DNA from: Nocardioides daejeonensis
GTDB lineage: Bacteria; Actinomycetota; Actinomycetes; Propionibacteriales; Nocardioidaceae
DNA length: 64,000 nucleotides
Direction: 5' to 3'
Assembly: GCF_003194585.1 (NCBI RefSeq)
Contig: NZ_QHKZ01000004.1
Coordinates: 434,001 to 498,000, forward strand
The notes beneath the pieces are model-generated. The model searched no databases. It was not told the origin of the DNA and was given only the letters and a program-made list of their open reading frames with translations. The position numbers were made by a program, and so were the translations under genes. Shown in pieces: positions 23,902 through 31,954 of the stretch (positions are counted from its first letter, which is position 1; each line of letters starts with the position of its first letter).

Positions 23902-24599
23902 GTCTCCTGGCCGGCTGCTGCCTGGCGCTCGCTCTCCTGGTCGCGTGGCCGTCCCGCTTGCGGCCGCATCCGCACCCTCCTGCGCCGAGGGGCGAGTCGC
24001 AAGACCGCGGTGGGTTGCTCGTCTTGGGGGTGGTCGGGGTCGTGACGGCCGCGATGACTGTTGTGCCGGGTCCGCTGAGCCTGCTGGTCGCGGGCGTGGG
24101 AGCGACGCTGACCTGGCGGGCCCTGCGCCGGGCCGAGCCTGTGGCGGAGCGGCGCCGGCGTGAGCAAGTGCTCCGGGAGCTGCCTGACGTCGTACGCCTG
24201 CTGGGGGTGGCGCTGGCCAGCGGTGCCTCCTCGTCCGGCGCGGTCCGGATGGTCGGACACGCGCTTCCGGGGCCGGCTGCCGACGCGGTGGCCAACGGTG
24301 AGCGACGCCTCTCGCTCGGTCTGCCGTGGCAGGGCGGCGAGTCGGGGCTCGACGATCCGGGTTTCCAGCGGCTGGGACGCGCCCTCACCCGTTCCGCCCG
24401 CTCGGGAGCGCCGGTGGCTGCAGCAGTCGTACGGCTGGCGGCTGAGCTGGCCTCCGAACGACGTCTCCGGGTGGCCGATCGTGCCCGCACCGTCGGGGTG
24501 CGCGCGGCGCTCCCCCTGGGTCTCTGCCTGCTCCCGGCCTTCCTGCTGCTCGGGATCGTGCCGGTCGTCGTCGCCTCCCTGCGCTCGCTGCCGTGGTGA
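23898..24599 (+). CDS. tadC: TadC-like pilus assembly membrane protein
   Basis: 233 residues. Hydrophobic helices bracket a central T2SS F-type helical domain (LRELPDVVRLLGVALASGASSSGAV; GRALTRSARSGAPVAAAVVRLAAELASERR). The C-terminus ends with a helix (LPLGLCLLPAFLLLGIVPVVVASL). The GTG at 23898 overlaps the tadB stop (GTGA). It probably pairs with TadB as the inner-membrane platform. A 176-bp gap without a gene separates it from the DUF4244 gene. Confidence 0.85.
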   Translation: MSLLAGCCLALALLVAWPSRLRPHPHPPAPRGESQDRGGLLVLGVVGVVTAAMTVVPGPLSLLVAGVGATLTWRALRRAEPVAERRRREQVLRELPDVVRLLGVALASGASSSGAVRMVGHALPGPAADAVANGERRLSLGLPWQGGESGLDDPGFQRLGRALTRSARSGAPVAAAVVRLAAELASERRLRVADRARTVGVRAALPLGLCLLPAFLLLGIVPVVVASLRSLPW

Positions 24600-24775
24600 G
24601 ACCGCTCCTCGATCAGCGGTCCCCAGGTGGACCGCTCTACGCGCGCGCTCATGTTGAGAACGGCCCCCGTCCACAGGACGGAGTCGATCGGATGCGCCAC
24701 AAGCCTCGGCGACCGACGCTGGAGAGGCCCGGCAGCGGCCGGGCACTCCACTCCGAGGAGGAGGGAGACGAACGA

Positions 24776-24955
24776 GTGAGGAGTTCACGGATGGTGAAGG
24801 ACGAGAAGGGCATCACGACCGCCGAGTACGCCGTCGGGACGGCTGCGGGAGCCGGGCTGGCCGGGGTGCTCTACCAGCTGGTCACCGGTGGCTTCGGCGA
24901 TCAGATGCTGCGATCGATGTTCAGCCACGTGCTCGGGCTGCTGGGCATCGGATGA
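24776..24955 (+). CDS. DUF4244 protein, Flp-type pilin candidate
   Basis: 59 residues. A short charged leader ends in EKG, followed by ITTAEYAVGTAAGAGLAGVLY. That places Glu at +5 and Tyr at +6 after Gly, the exact G/xxxxEY rule for Flp prepilin cleavage, and the rest is one hydrophobic helix. It is the best candidate in the window for the pilus subunit. GAGGGAG at 24761-24767 supports the GTG at 24776; an ATG at 24791 is the alternative. Its stop overlaps the TadE-like start (ATGA). Confidence 0.8.
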   Translation: MRSSRMVKDEKGITTAEYAVGTAAGAGLAGVLYQLVTGGFGDQMLRSMFSHVLGLLGIG

Positions 24956-25326
24956 CCGATGACGAGCGCGGCGCGGTGACCGCGGAGACGGCGCTCGCCC
25001 TCCCGGTGCTGGTCGGGCTCACCCTCGTGATGGTCTGGATGGTCGCCTTCGGCGTCGGCCAGATGCGCACCACCGATGCAGCCCGGGAGGCGGCTCGGGC
25101 GCTGGCGCGTGGGGAGTCCGAGGCCCAGGCCGCCGCGCTCGTCGCCGCCGTCGACCCGGGTGCCACGATGCGGGTCCGGATCGACGGAGATCGGGTGGTG
25201 GTCACTGTGACCCGAGCCGTGGCGGGTGCGCTGGGAGTGTTCGGAGGTCTCACCGGCACGACGCGCGCCACGGCCACCGCAGCGCTCGAGGAGACCACGC
25301 AGAGCGCTCCCGGACAGTCGCCATGA
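24952..25326 (+). CDS. tadE: TadE-like pseudopilin
   Basis: 124 residues. DERGAVTAETALALPVLVGLTLVMVWMVAFG has the TadE signature: Gly, then Glu at +5, then a hydrophobic helix of about 20 residues. The rest is an outer alpha/beta domain (TTDAAREAARALARGE). TadE proteins are minor pseudopilins of Tad systems. ATGA overlaps with both neighbours indicate a single translated block. Confidence 0.85.
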   Translation: MTDDERGAVTAETALALPVLVGLTLVMVWMVAFGVGQMRTTDAAREAARALARGESEAQAAALVAAVDPGATMRVRIDGDRVVVTVTRAVAGALGVFGGLTGTTRATATAALEETTQSAPGQSP

Positions 25327-25751
25327 GGGTGACGAGGAGCCGGATGCCTGGTGGATGCGGGCGCCTCCTCCCGGTGGCCGCGCGAGGTGGCGTCGGTCGT
25401 GGGAGCCAACGGGAGCGGGGTGCCGCGAGCCTGCTTGCCCTGGCATTCGTCGGGGTCATCGTGATGATCGGCATGGGTGCGCATCTCGTGGTCGCCGTCG
25501 CGGCCGCTCACCGGGCCGCGCAGGGCGCGGCCGACTTGACGGCGCTGGCGGGTGCCGACCGTTGGCAGCGGGAGGCCGATCCCGCCTCTGCCTGCGCCGC
25601 GGCGAGCGCCGTCGCCGCCAGCAACGGCGCCGCCCTGCTCAGCTGTGAGGTGCGGGGAGAGGATCTCCGGGTGCTGGTCCGGGTCGAGGGCCCGCGCATG
25701 TTCGGTCACGCGTTCGAGATCACCGGCCGGGCACGGGCCGGGCCTGGGTGA
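25323..25751 (+). CDS. TadE/TadG-like protein (Rv3654c-like)
   Basis: 142 residues. After a basic leader of about 38 residues, QRERGAASLLALAFVGVIVMIGMGAHLVVAVAAAHRAAQGAADLTALAGA forms a pilin-like helix and start of the outer domain. The Glu at +5 is missing, as is typical of the last member of the actinobacterial tad cluster. Two cysteines in the C-terminal domain could form a disulfide. The start overlaps the tadE stop (ATGA). Last gene of the cluster. Confidence 0.75.
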   Translation: MRVTRSRMPGGCGRLLPVAARGGVGRGSQRERGAASLLALAFVGVIVMIGMGAHLVVAVAAAHRAAQGAADLTALAGADRWQREADPASACAAASAVAASNGAALLSCEVRGEDLRVLVRVEGPRMFGHAFEITGRARAGPG

Positions 25752-25761
25752 GCGCGATCGA

Positions 25762-25777
25762 GGGAGTCGCGACTCCC
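25762..25777. terminator. 16-nt perfect palindrome after the tad cluster
   Basis: GGGAGTCG with its exact complement, 11 nt after the last tad gene; a second hairpin GCCCCC-GCCA-GGGGGC follows near 25808. Together they probably end the tad transcript. Confidence 0.45.
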
Positions 25778-25868
25778 AGGATCCGCAGCCGTCCGCGTTT
25801 CGAACGCCCCCGCCAGGGGGCAGAAGTGTCGCGACCAGTCGAGCGATCCGCCCCGGGTTGCCGTCGCC

Positions 25869-26285
25869 ATGAGGAGCAAGCACATGTCTCGGTTCGTGAA
25901 GTCCTGCCTGGCCGCCGTCGCCACCACGACGCTGGCGCTCACCCTGACCACCGCGCCGGCGGTCGCGGCGCCGTCGGTGAAGAGCAAGGTCACCTTCGAC
26001 ACGTTCAAGGTCAAGGAGAGCACTGTCGTCTTCGGCGGCAAGGTGAAGGCCAAGAAGGCCTTCTGCGAGAAGGGCCGCAAGGTCGTGCTCCGCCAGATCG
26101 ACGACGGGGTCAAGGTCGGCACCGACAAGACGAACAAGAAGGGCGTCTGGAAGGTGGAGTTCAACCAGTCGGTGGTCGGGCCCGGCGTCTTCCAGGCGAC
26201 TCTCGCCAAGAAGGTCGTCAAGGTGAAGGGCAAGAAGGTCGTGTGCAAGGCGGCCAAGAAGAAGTTCGACGCCGAGCAGTCGTGA
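25869..26285 (+). CDS. secreted Lys-rich beta-sandwich protein
   Basis: 138 residues. A signal peptide (FVKSCLAAVATTTLALTLTTAPAVAAPS) is followed by a domain rich in Lys and Val (KVTFDTFKVKESTVVFGGKVKAKKAFC). Two Cys (in AFCEKGRKV and VVCKAAKK) may pair. The pattern resembles Ig-like repeat units found in actinobacterial surface proteins, but I do not recognise the family. The start is either 25869 or the ATG at 25884. Confidence 0.7.
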   Translation: MRSKHMSRFVKSCLAAVATTTLALTLTTAPAVAAPSVKSKVTFDTFKVKESTVVFGGKVKAKKAFCEKGRKVVLRQIDDGVKVGTDKTNKKGVWKVEFNQSVVGPGVFQATLAKKVVKVKGKKVVCKAAKKKFDAEQS

Positions 26286-26315
26286 TCGTGCGCCGGTCCT
26301 GAAGCGCAGCGCCCC

Positions 26316-27092
26316 TCACCTGGCGGCAGCGTCGATGAACGACGCTCCCACCAGGTGGGGGACCGCCGGGCTGACGGCGTACTCCGCCGCGATCTCCACG
26401 TCCTGCGCGAAGCCGCGCTCAGCCAGCTCGCGGCCCGACGCGCACGCGTTCATCTGTTCGGCCAGTCGCGGTCGTACGGCGGTGAAGGCGTTCGCGGCGA
26501 TGTGCGCCTCCGGGGAGAGCAGGTCGTCGCCCAGCGCGGTCGCCAGCCCGGTCAGGACGGCCCCGGCCCCCCAGAGGTCCTCCGCAGCCGGACGCAGGCT
26601 CCCGTCAGGCCATTGCTCGCCTGCGGCGATCACCACGACGGTGCCGCGGGGACCGAGCCTCTCGGCGATGTGGCTGGCTGCGGCTCCGGCATTGCGCAGG
26701 CAGGCGCCGATCACCGCCGCGCCGCTCTCGGCGTAGTCGGCGCTGATCCGCGAGCCGTTGGGACTCGGCAGCACCAGCCGGTCGACCCCGGTGGCCTTCA
26801 TGAGCGAGACCGGCGAGAGCGAGATGTGTCGGGCATCTCGCAGGCTCAGTGCCTCGAACCGTCGCACGGCCAGCGCGGCGCCGTGCCGGAAGGCGAGCTC
26901 CTTCGCGCTCGTGTCGTAAACGGGATGTGGGAAGACCTCGATGCCACGCTCGACCGCGATCGTCAGCGCCGTGGTGAACGAGAGCACGTCGACCACCACA
27001 GCGATATCGGCGGGCACCTGCTGGGCACCCTGCGGGCCCCAGTCGAAGCGGATCCGGTGGGACGCCTGGGCATGCGGGGTGGGCTCGGTCAC
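26316..27092 (-). CDS. ComB-like 2-phosphosulfolactate phosphatase family protein
   Basis: 258 residues. VVVDVLSFTTALTIAVERG near the N-terminus and VLPSPNGSRIS are the two clearest ComB motifs; the acidic and Ser/Asn residues there bind Mg and phosphate. ComB makes sulfolactate in coenzyme M synthesis in archaea; in actinobacteria the true substrate is probably different. The GTG at 27092 is 4 nt after the helicase stop, so the two genes are co-transcribed. Confidence 0.75.
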   Translation of the reverse strand: MTEPTPHAQASHRIRFDWGPQGAQQVPADIAVVVDVLSFTTALTIAVERGIEVFPHPVYDTSAKELAFRHGAALAVRRFEALSLRDARHISLSPVSLMKATGVDRLVLPSPNGSRISADYAESGAAVIGACLRNAGAAASHIAERLGPRGTVVVIAAGEQWPDGSLRPAAEDLWGAGAVLTGLATALGDDLLSPEAHIAANAFTAVRPRLAEQMNACASGRELAERGFAQDVEIAAEYAVSPAVPHLVGASFIDAAAR

Positions 27093-27096
27093 GGAC

Positions 27097-29454
27097 TCAG
27101 TGTGCCCGCCCCGCCAGCAGGACCTCCAGAAGACGTAGCGCACCGTCCTTGTCGAGCGGGTTGTTCTGGTTGCCGCACTTCGGTGACTGGATGCAGGAGG
27201 GGCAGCCGCTCGGGCACTGGCACGATGCGATCGCTTCGCGGGTGGCGCTGAGCCACGAGCCGGCGACCGCGTATCCGCGTTCGGAGAACCCCGCGCCGCC
27301 CGGGTGCGCGTCGTGGACGAAGACCGTGAGCTCTCCGGTGTCGGGATGGAGTGCGGTCGAGACGCCGCCGATGTCCCAGCGGTCGCAGGTGGCGAAGAGG
27401 GGCAGCATGCCGATCGAGGCGTGCTCCGCGGCGTGGGCGGCGCCCGGCAGGTCGGCGGCTGCGAGCCCGGCCTCCTCCAGCACGTCGGTCGGCACGGTCC
27501 ACCACACCGATCGGGTCGGGAGGGTGCGCTCGGGCAGATCGAGCGGCTCCTCGCCGATCACCTCCCCGGAGGGCACCCGGCGTTTGAGGAACGCGACGAC
27601 CTGGTGGGAGACCTCGACCGAGCCGAAGGAGAGACGGCATCGGCCCCAGCGAGTGTGCGTCTCCTCCTGCAGGATCCGGATGTCGATCACTTCACGCGCC
27701 GAGGTGCTGTGCTGCACCTCGGTGCGCTCGATGACCGCCACGTGCTGCTCGAGGTCGAGCTCGCGCACCAGCCAGGTCTCGCCCAGGTGGAGATAGACAG
27801 CACCTTGGTGTGCGGTGCCGTGGGCCGCGCCCGCGTCGACCGTGCCCACCACCCGACCGGTGCTTCCGTCGACCAGCGAGTAGGCCGCTCCACCCGTCGA
27901 GCGGATGTCGGCCAGGTCGCAGGCGCGCCGGTTGTCGGTCCAGTAGTAGCGGTCTCCGCGGCGGCGCAGCATCCCAGCCTCCGCCAAAGCGTCCGCGCCG
28001 GCCGCAGCGCCGGGGCCGAAGATCTCCAGCTCGGCGCGCTCGAGCGGTTGCTCTTCGGCGGCCGCGCACAGGTGGGGGCCGAGCACGTAGGGGTTGCCCG
28101 GATCGAAGACGCAGGCTTCGACGGGGCGGCCGAGCAGGGTCTCGGGGTGGTGCACGAGGTAGGTGTCGAGGGGGTCGTCGCGGGCCACCAGCACGCCGAG
28201 CGCGTCGGCACCCCCGCGACCGGCGCGCCCCAGCTGTTGCCACATCGCTGCTCGCGTGCCGGGGAAGCCGGCCAGCACGACGGCGTCGAGTCCGTGTACG
28301 TCGATGCCGAGCTCGAGCGCATTCGTCGCGGCGATCCCGAGCAGGTCGCCCGAGCGCAGGCGCTGCTCGATCGCCCGGCGCTCCTCCGGCAGGTAGCCCC
28401 CGCGGTAGGGCGCCACGCGGCCCACCAGAGCGGCATCCACCTCCGCGAGGCGATCGGACACAGCGGCGGCGACCGCCTCGACGCCGCGCCGGGAGCGGAC
28501 GAAGGCGAGGGTCCGGGCCCCGTCGATGACCAGGTCGGTCATCAGATCGGCGGTCTCGGAGCTGGCTGCGCGGCGTACCGGCGCCCCGTTCTCGCCGCCG
28601 TGGGAGACGAAGGGTGGCTCCCAGAGGGCGACGGTGACCCGGCCACGGGGCGAGGCGTCGTCGGTGACCGCGCGGTGGGGGAGTCCGGTGAGCCGCTCGG
28701 CGAGATCGCCGGGTTCGGCGACCGTGGCGGAGGCGAGCACGAAGGTGGGGTGGGCGCCGTGGGCGGCGCAGACACGGCGCAGTCGACGCAGCACGTGGGA
28801 GACGTGGGCCCCGAAGACGCCGCGGTAGTGATGACACTCGTCGAGCACGACGTAGCGCAGGGACCGCCAGAATCCGCGCCAGCGGGCGTGGCCGGGCAGC
28901 ATCGACAGGTGCAGCATGTCGGGGTTGGTGAGGAGGTACTCGGCATGGTCGCGGCACCACTCGCGCTGCTCACGGCTGCTGTCGCCGTCGTGGGTCGAGG
29001 CACGCACGCCGAGGCCGAGCCCCTGGATCGCGGCAAGCTGGTCCTGGGCCAACGCCTTGGTCGGCGCGATGTAGAGGGTGCTCGCCCCGCGCTCACCGCG
29101 GGCGCCGCGAGCGGCCAGGGCAGCCCCGAGCGCCGGCACCTGATAGCACTGCGACTTGCCCGAGCCGGTGCCGGTGGCCACCACCACATGCTCGCCGCGA
29201 TGGGCCGCCGTCATCGCCTCGACCTGGTGGAGCCAGGGCTCGGCGACCCCGCGTGCCTCGAAGGCTGCGCGTACCTCGGGATGCACCCACGTCGGCCAGG
29301 GGCCGGTGTGCGCGGGCCGCTCCGGAAGCTCCTCCAGGTGGGTCAGTCGCTCCGCCCGGGCGGGGGTCAGCAGCCGCTGGACCATGTCCCGAGGAGGGTG
29401 GACGCGGAGGTCGGCGAGGGTCACGTCGACCAGTGTCGCAACTACCACCGACAC
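27097..29454 (-). CDS. DEAD/DEAH-box helicase with DUF1998 (MrfA/Rv3649-like)
   Basis: About 785 residues. RecA domain 1: Q-motif region WLHQVEAM, Walker A VVATGTGSGKSQ, motif II VLDECHH, motif III SAT. RecA domain 2: FVRSRRGVEAVA, ATNALELGIDVHGLDAVV, QLGRAGRGG. The C-terminal DUF1998 module carries four cysteines in CQCPSGCPSCIQSPKCG, the zinc-binding site of MrfA. MrfA is a 3'-5' helicase that repairs mitomycin-type lesions. GTG codons at 29454, 29448 and 29424 are all possible starts; none has a good Shine-Dalgarno. Confidence 0.9.
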   Translation of the reverse strand: MSVVVATLVDVTLADLRVHPPRDMVQRLLTPARAERLTHLEELPERPAHTGPWPTWVHPEVRAAFEARGVAEPWLHQVEAMTAAHRGEHVVVATGTGSGKSQCYQVPALGAALAARGARGERGASTLYIAPTKALAQDQLAAIQGLGLGVRASTHDGDSSREQREWCRDHAEYLLTNPDMLHLSMLPGHARWRGFWRSLRYVVLDECHHYRGVFGAHVSHVLRRLRRVCAAHGAHPTFVLASATVAEPGDLAERLTGLPHRAVTDDASPRGRVTVALWEPPFVSHGGENGAPVRRAASSETADLMTDLVIDGARTLAFVRSRRGVEAVAAAVSDRLAEVDAALVGRVAPYRGGYLPEERRAIEQRLRSGDLLGIAATNALELGIDVHGLDAVVLAGFPGTRAAMWQQLGRAGRGGADALGVLVARDDPLDTYLVHHPETLLGRPVEACVFDPGNPYVLGPHLCAAAEEQPLERAELEIFGPGAAAGADALAEAGMLRRRGDRYYWTDNRRACDLADIRSTGGAAYSLVDGSTGRVVGTVDAGAAHGTAHQGAVYLHLGETWLVRELDLEQHVAVIERTEVQHSTSAREVIDIRILQEETHTRWGRCRLSFGSVEVSHQVVAFLKRRVPSGEVIGEEPLDLPERTLPTRSVWWTVPTDVLEEAGLAAADLPGAAHAAEHASIGMLPLFATCDRWDIGGVSTALHPDTGELTVFVHDAHPGGAGFSERGYAVAGSWLSATREAIASCQCPSGCPSCIQSPKCGNQNNPLDKDGALRLLEVLLAGRAH

Positions 29455-29574
29455 TTGCCGCGTTGACCGGGACCATGCGCTCCGGCCGTGCGCATGGTTT
29501 GATATTCCTCGGGCACGGGGCAGTTCGGGCGCCCCGTACTACGGTGACCGACCGGTCACGATGAAGGGGAGACG

Positions 29575-29910
29575 GTGGACCTGACTCTGGAGATCCGCGA
29601 GCACGATGGTGTCACCATCGTCGCGGTCGAGGGTGAGATCGACGTCTACACCGCGCCCAAACTCCGTGACGCGCTGACCGAGCTCGTCGCGGGCGGCACC
29701 TATCACCTGGTGATCGACATGGAGGGTGTGGAGTTCCTCGACTCCACCGGACTCGGCGTCCTCGTCGGGGGGCTCAAGAAGGTCCGTGCCCACGACGGCT
29801 CCCTGCGCCTGGTGTGCACGCAGGAGCGCCTTCTCAAGATCTTCCGGATCACCGGCCTGGCCAAGGTCTTCGCGATCCACGACACGACCGACGCCGCGCT
29901 CGCCGGCTGA
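29575..29910 (+). CDS. bldG: BldG-like anti-sigma factor antagonist (STAS domain)
   Basis: 111 residues, one STAS domain. [19 protein letters not shown] and [28 protein letters not shown] are close to Streptomyces BldG as I know it; Ser57 in DSTGLG is the phosphorylation site. The unphosphorylated protein binds an anti-sigma kinase and frees a sigma factor. GGGGAG lies upstream of the GTG at 29575, and a GATATT box is in the divergent interval with the helicase gene. No partner kinase is adjacent. Confidence 0.9.
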   Translation: MDLTLEIREHDGVTIVAVEGEIDVYTAPKLRDALTELVAGGTYHLVIDMEGVEFLDSTGLGVLVGGLKKVRAHDGSLRLVCTQERLLKIFRITGLAKVFAIHDTTDAALAG

Positions 29911-31119
29911 TCAGCCCGGGCTCGCCTGCGGCGACCGGATCCGGAGCAGCGCCACCGCCATCATCCCGCTCATCGCGCCGCCGAACAGCAGGAACGCCGT
30001 ACCCAGGGAGGCGCCGGCGGCCAGCGCTCCGAACCCGCTCATCGCGGCTGGCATGAGCACGTCGTCACCCAGCCGCTGCATCGACGCCAGCCTCCCGAGG
30101 TACGCCGGGGCGACGGTCCGCATGAAGACCGCGGAGAGCAGCACGGAGGCTGCGCCCGCGCTCACCCCGATGAGAAGGCAGGCGACCATGGCAGCAGGGA
30201 GCCGAGGCAAGGCCAGCAGCATGATCGCGCCGCCCTGTACGACCAGCAGCACGAAGCCCCAGCGAGCCTCCTGGCGCGGTCGGCGCCGGATCATGGTGGC
30301 TGCGGCGCACAGCGCACCGCCGGCGACACACGCCTCGAGTGCCCCGAGCCAGCTGGCGCCCCAGCCCTGCTGGCGCACGAGCAGTGCGCTGCCGAGGCCG
30401 AGCGCCGGGCCGACCGCGAGGTTGAGCCCGGAGAGCGTCAGCACCAGGACCCGCGCGGTGGGGTCGCGCCGCAGGTAGCCGAAGCCGTCCAGGATGCTGC
30501 GGAGCACCGGCAGCTCCCGGGTGCGGGGAAGCGGGATTCGGAGGCGCAGCACCAGCGTCAGGTAGCTGAGCACTCCGACGTAGGTCACCGCGTTGGCCAG
30601 CGCGCTCGCGGCCAGGCCGCCCGCAGCCACCAGGCCGCCACCGAGCGCGGCCCCGGCCATCGTCCCGAGTCGCGTGACCGTCTGTGCTGCCCCGGAGTAC
30701 GCCGCGAGGTCGTCGTCGACGACCAGCTGGCGTGCCAGGGTGGCCGAGGCAGGCTCGAAGAGGGCGTCGCAGCAGCCGAAGCCCACCGCGACGGCGATCA
30801 GCAGGGGCACCGAGACGCCTGGGCCCAGGGCTCCGGCGAGAGCTGCCGCGAGGACGGCGAGTCGCGCCAGCGTCACGGAGATGAGCACCTGCCGGGTGGG
30901 TTGCCGGTCCGCGACCGCTCCGCCGAGCAGCAGGAGGAGGGCGCGCGGCACGGTGCCGGCTGCCACGATCAGACCGGCGACCCCGGGCGAGGCGATCTGC
31001 ACCGCTGTCCAGGCGAGGGCCAGGGTCCAGGCCGCGTCCCCCGCGTCCGAGAGCCCTTTGACGGCCCACCATCCGTGGACCATCCGGTCCCGGGCGAGTG
31101 GCGGCACGAGGACGGTCAC
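29911..31119 (-). CDS. MFS transporter
   Basis: 402 residues, 12 hydrophobic helices. LLLLGGAVADRQPTRQVL after helix 2 corresponds to the MFS A-motif; CCDALFEPASATLARQLV is a feature of the DHA3/MefA-like exporters. The GTG at 31119 overlaps the stop of the ArsR-type gene (GTGA), so regulator and pump are one unit. It directly abuts bldG, stop to stop. An efflux role under ArsR control is inferred. Confidence 0.85.
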   Translation of the reverse strand: MTVLVPPLARDRMVHGWWAVKGLSDAGDAAWTLALAWTAVQIASPGVAGLIVAAGTVPRALLLLLGGAVADRQPTRQVLISVTLARLAVLAAALAGALGPGVSVPLLIAVAVGFGCCDALFEPASATLARQLVVDDDLAAYSGAAQTVTRLGTMAGAALGGGLVAAGGLAASALANAVTYVGVLSYLTLVLRLRIPLPRTRELPVLRSILDGFGYLRRDPTARVLVLTLSGLNLAVGPALGLGSALLVRQQGWGASWLGALEACVAGGALCAAATMIRRRPRQEARWGFVLLVVQGGAIMLLALPRLPAAMVACLLIGVSAGAASVLLSAVFMRTVAPAYLGRLASMQRLGDDVLMPAAMSGFGALAAGASLGTAFLLFGGAMSGMMAVALLRIRSPQASPG

Positions 31120-31667
31120 GGACGGGACGGGAAGCCGTAGGCGAAGGCGAAGACCGGCTGCCGTCGCTGCCCGTCGTCGGTGTCGATCCCCTCCCGCCAC
31201 GCCCGCCAGGCCTCGAGGAGCGCCTCCTGGAGGCCGGCGAGCTCCTCAGGCGTGGCCTGAGCAACGAGGTCGACGCTGAACGCCGCGCGGCGCCACGCCG
31301 CGGGCACCGCTGCCTCCTGGCGCTTCCAGGCCACCCAGCGGTCGGTGTGGTGCTCGAGGTTGACCCGCTCGGCCGCCTTCGCCTGCATGTGGTCGGCGGG
31401 GCTGTCGGCGAAGTCGTCGGCTGACCAGCTGAACGACTCCCGCACCAGTCGCCACCAGCTGGTCCGGCCGTCGGTGGCCAGCTCGGGAGCCGGTACGACG
31501 ACGCCCACCCGCTCCAGCATCCGCAGGTGATGACTGATGCTGCCGACCTGTTGCCCCAGCTCCCTGGCCAGGGTGCCGACCTGAGTGGGGCCGTAGAGGT
31601 AGAGGTGGTGGACGATGCGCCGACGAGCCGGGTGGAGCACTGCGCGGAGCGTCTCGATCGAGGTCAT
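31116..31667 (-). CDS. ArsR-type HTH regulator
   Basis: 183 residues. An N-terminal winged HTH (LRAVLHPARRRIVHHLYLYGPTQVGTLARELGQQVGSISHHLRML) belongs to the HTH_20/ArsR class. No metal-binding Cys set is visible. The C-terminal helical region (about 90-160) may bind a ligand or dimerise. It precedes and overlaps the MFS gene and probably represses it. TCGCTC-TCGC-GAGCGA at 31718-31733, upstream of the gene, is a possible operator. Confidence 0.8.
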   Translation of the reverse strand: MTSIETLRAVLHPARRRIVHHLYLYGPTQVGTLARELGQQVGSISHHLRMLERVGVVVPAPELATDGRTSWWRLVRESFSWSADDFADSPADHMQAKAAERVNLEHHTDRWVAWKRQEAAVPAAWRRAAFSVDLVAQATPEELAGLQEALLEAWRAWREGIDTDDGQRRQPVFAFAYGFPSRP

Positions 31668-31717
31668 GCGCGCACGCTAGGTGCCCCGTTCCTGATCGAC
31701 AAGGTCTCTTGTATATC

Positions 31718-31733
31718 TCGCTCTCGCGAGCGA
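31718..31733. promoter_or_regulatory. inverted repeat upstream of the ArsR-type gene
   Basis: Six-bp arms with a 4-nt spacer, 51 nt before the ATG at 31667; a TATA-containing stretch lies beside it. Candidate operator for autoregulation. Confidence 0.35.
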
Positions 31734-31811
31734 TGAGGTCACCAGTCCACGCTGATCCGGGCCGGTTCCAGTCCCTGGATCCGCGCTTCGTACCGGACTC
31801 CGGTTGAGTGA

Positions 31812-31935
31812 TGGCAGGACGTTGCCCGGGACGTCCTGCGGGGTGGTTGCTCGGGCGACCAGGTGGTAGGACGTTGTCGGGACGTCCTGCGAGGTGGTTG
31901 CTCCGGCGACCAGGTGGCAGGACGTCGCGCCCCGA
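31812..31935 (+). repeat. 51-52-bp tandem repeat array (locus B), two full units plus a partial
   Basis: Units start about 31813 (52 bp) and 31865 (51 bp), with a partial third from 31916. Each has GCAGGACGT (or TAGGACGT), a 7-8 nt loop, ACGTCCTGC, then a GGTTGCTC(C/G)GGCGACCAGGT tail. The stem and tail match the array at 10599. It lies directly 5' of the methyltransferase gene and reaches almost to its -10 box. Confidence 0.8.
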
Positions 31936-31942
31936 GCGCACG

Positions 31943-31948
31943 TAGATT
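31943..31948 (+). promoter_or_regulatory. -10 box (TAGATT) of the methyltransferase gene
   Basis: It ends 6 nt before the GTG at 31955. Confidence 0.4.
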
Positions 31949-31954
31949 TGCCTC

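Noticed and set aside
27304..29466. 720-codon plus-strand frame opposite the helicase gene
   Set aside because: Antisense to a clear DEAD/DUF1998 helicase, with no recognisable domain.
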